64,000 bases of DNA from Burkholderia sp. Ac-20365 (lineage in GTDB: Bacteria > Pseudomonadota > Gammaproteobacteria > Burkholderiales > Burkholderiaceae). Location: the NCBI RefSeq assembly GCF_017104715.1, contig NZ_JAAGPI010000037.1, positions 25,110 to 89,109 on the forward strand, in the 5' to 3' direction. Below the pieces are notes generated by a model. The model was not told the origin of the DNA, made no database searches, and saw only the letters and a program-made list of their open reading frames with translations. Below, in pieces: positions 63,390 to 64,000 of this stretch (positions are counted from its first letter, which is position 1; every line of letters starts with the position of its first letter). The translations under genes and the position numbers were made by a program.

Positions 63390-64000
63390 CGTTTGCACGC
63401 GTCCCCAACACGATGCGCGCCGCCCGGCTGGCGCTGTCGGCAGCGCTGCTGGCCGCGCTCGCCGCGTGCGCGTCGCCGCCGAGCCACTTCTACACGCTGT
63501 CCGCCGGCGAGCAGGCGCCCGATGCCGTGCGCACCGCAAGCAATCCCGCGTTTCTGATCGAAGTGCCGCCCGTCGACGTGCCGCCGCAAGTGGCGAAGAA
63601 CCAGTTCGTCGTGCAGACCGGGCCGACCCAGGTGCAGGTGCTCGAGCAGGAACGCTGGGCATCGCTGCCGGGCGATGAAATCCGCCGCGCGCTGTCCAGT
63701 TCGTTGACACAGCAACTGGGTACGATCGATGTATACGGCTCGCCGTATCCGGACCGCGTGCCCGTCTATCGCGTCAGCGTCAACGTGCAGCGTTTCGAGT
63801 CGTGGCCCGGCTCGCGCGCGCAGATCGACGCCGTGTGGAGCGTGCGCGCCGTGCGCACGCAGGCCGTGCTGACCTGCCGCAGCGCAGTGGTCGTGCCGGT
63901 TTCGGGCGGCTACGACGCCCTCGCCGAAGGGCATCGGCGCGCGGTGCAGCAGATCGCGACGGAAATCTCGGCGGCTGTGCGCAATCTGGCGGCGGCTCCG
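63386..64000 (+). CDS. pqiC: PqiC-like lipoprotein (3' end outside window)
   Basis: At least 205 residues, still open at the window edge. A lipoprotein signal with LAAC at the expected place (LLAALAACASPPSHFYTL), followed by VPPVDVPPQVAKNQFVV and PVYRVSVNVQRFESWPG, the ABC-transport-auxiliary / PqiC fold. In E. coli it anchors PqiB to the outer membrane. The ATG at 63386 overlaps the pqiB stop. Confidence 0.9.
   Translation, partial: MTFARVPNTMRAARLALSAALLAALAACASPPSHFYTLSAGEQAPDAVRTASNPAFLIEVPPVDVPPQVAKNQFVVQTGPTQVQVLEQERWASLPGDEIRRALSSSLTQQLGTIDVYGSPYPDRVPVYRVSVNVQRFESWPGSRAQIDAVWSVRAVRTQAVLTCRSAVVVPVSGGYDALAEGHRRAVQQIATEISAAVRNLAAAP

Overview
The window is a gene-dense, GC-rich chromosomal segment of a betaproteobacterium, almost certainly Burkholderiaceae and most like Paraburkholderia. 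The evidence is the gene order (hda-HAD-pcnB-folK-dNK-panB, dnaJ-dnaK-thioredoxin-grpE, queA-tgt-yajC-secD-secF), the OxyR/KatA pair, a split pqiA, and a roughly 0.73 kb non-coding palindromic repeat of a kind I associate with Paraburkholderia genomes. I saw no rRNA, tRNA, CRISPR array, prophage or insertion sequence. Nearly everything is housekeeping.

Layout: 1-9.7 kb carries the end of mutL, miaA, repeat copy 1, purM (minus), a PerM/AI-2E-type permease, hda, a HAD phosphatase, pcnB, folK, a deoxynucleoside kinase and panB. 10-19.7 kb is a minus-strand block: a pabB-pabC fusion (folate), then a heat-shock cluster (dnaJ, dnaK, a frameshifted thioredoxin-like gene, grpE, hslR, hemH, hrcA). 20-32.4 kb holds nadK, recN, glnE (minus), the giant AsmA-like yhdP, a nitrilase-family amidase and tldD. 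32.4-34.6 kb contains a complete aromatic amino-acid attenuator upstream of the DAHP synthase gene aroG, then repeat copy 2. 34.6-43.4 kb holds a cob(I)alamin adenosyltransferase, a D-lactate-dehydrogenase-like flavoprotein plus glcD-glcE-glcF, yggS-proC and ubiA. 43.5-47.2 kb is an oxidative-stress group (dps, a small membrane ORF, katA, a small ORF in the katA leader, oxyR). 47.4-55.8 kb has recG, queA, tgt, yajC, secD and secF. 55.9-64 kb has an MHS-type transporter, repeat copy 3, two yceI genes with a cytochrome b561, and the start of a pqiAABC operon that runs off the end.

How the parts work together: hda, recN, recG and mutL serve replication control and repair; pabBC and folK are both folate steps; queA and tgt make queuosine; yajC-secD-secF is the Sec accessory complex; glcDEF oxidises glycolate, probably beside a D-lactate or related 2-hydroxyacid oxidase; oxyR, katA and dps are a peroxide defence group; yhdP and pqiABC belong to intermembrane lipid homeostasis.

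Most notable: (1) a Phe/Tyr/Trp-rich leader peptide with mutually exclusive RNA pairings and a terminator in front of aroG; (2) three copies of a long nested-palindrome repeat packed between stop codons, one with a duplicated end; (3) a 14-bp palindrome shared by the promoters of hemH and yggS; (4) a one-base frameshift in the thioredoxin-like gene; (5) several unannotated-size ORFs with good ribosome binding sites.
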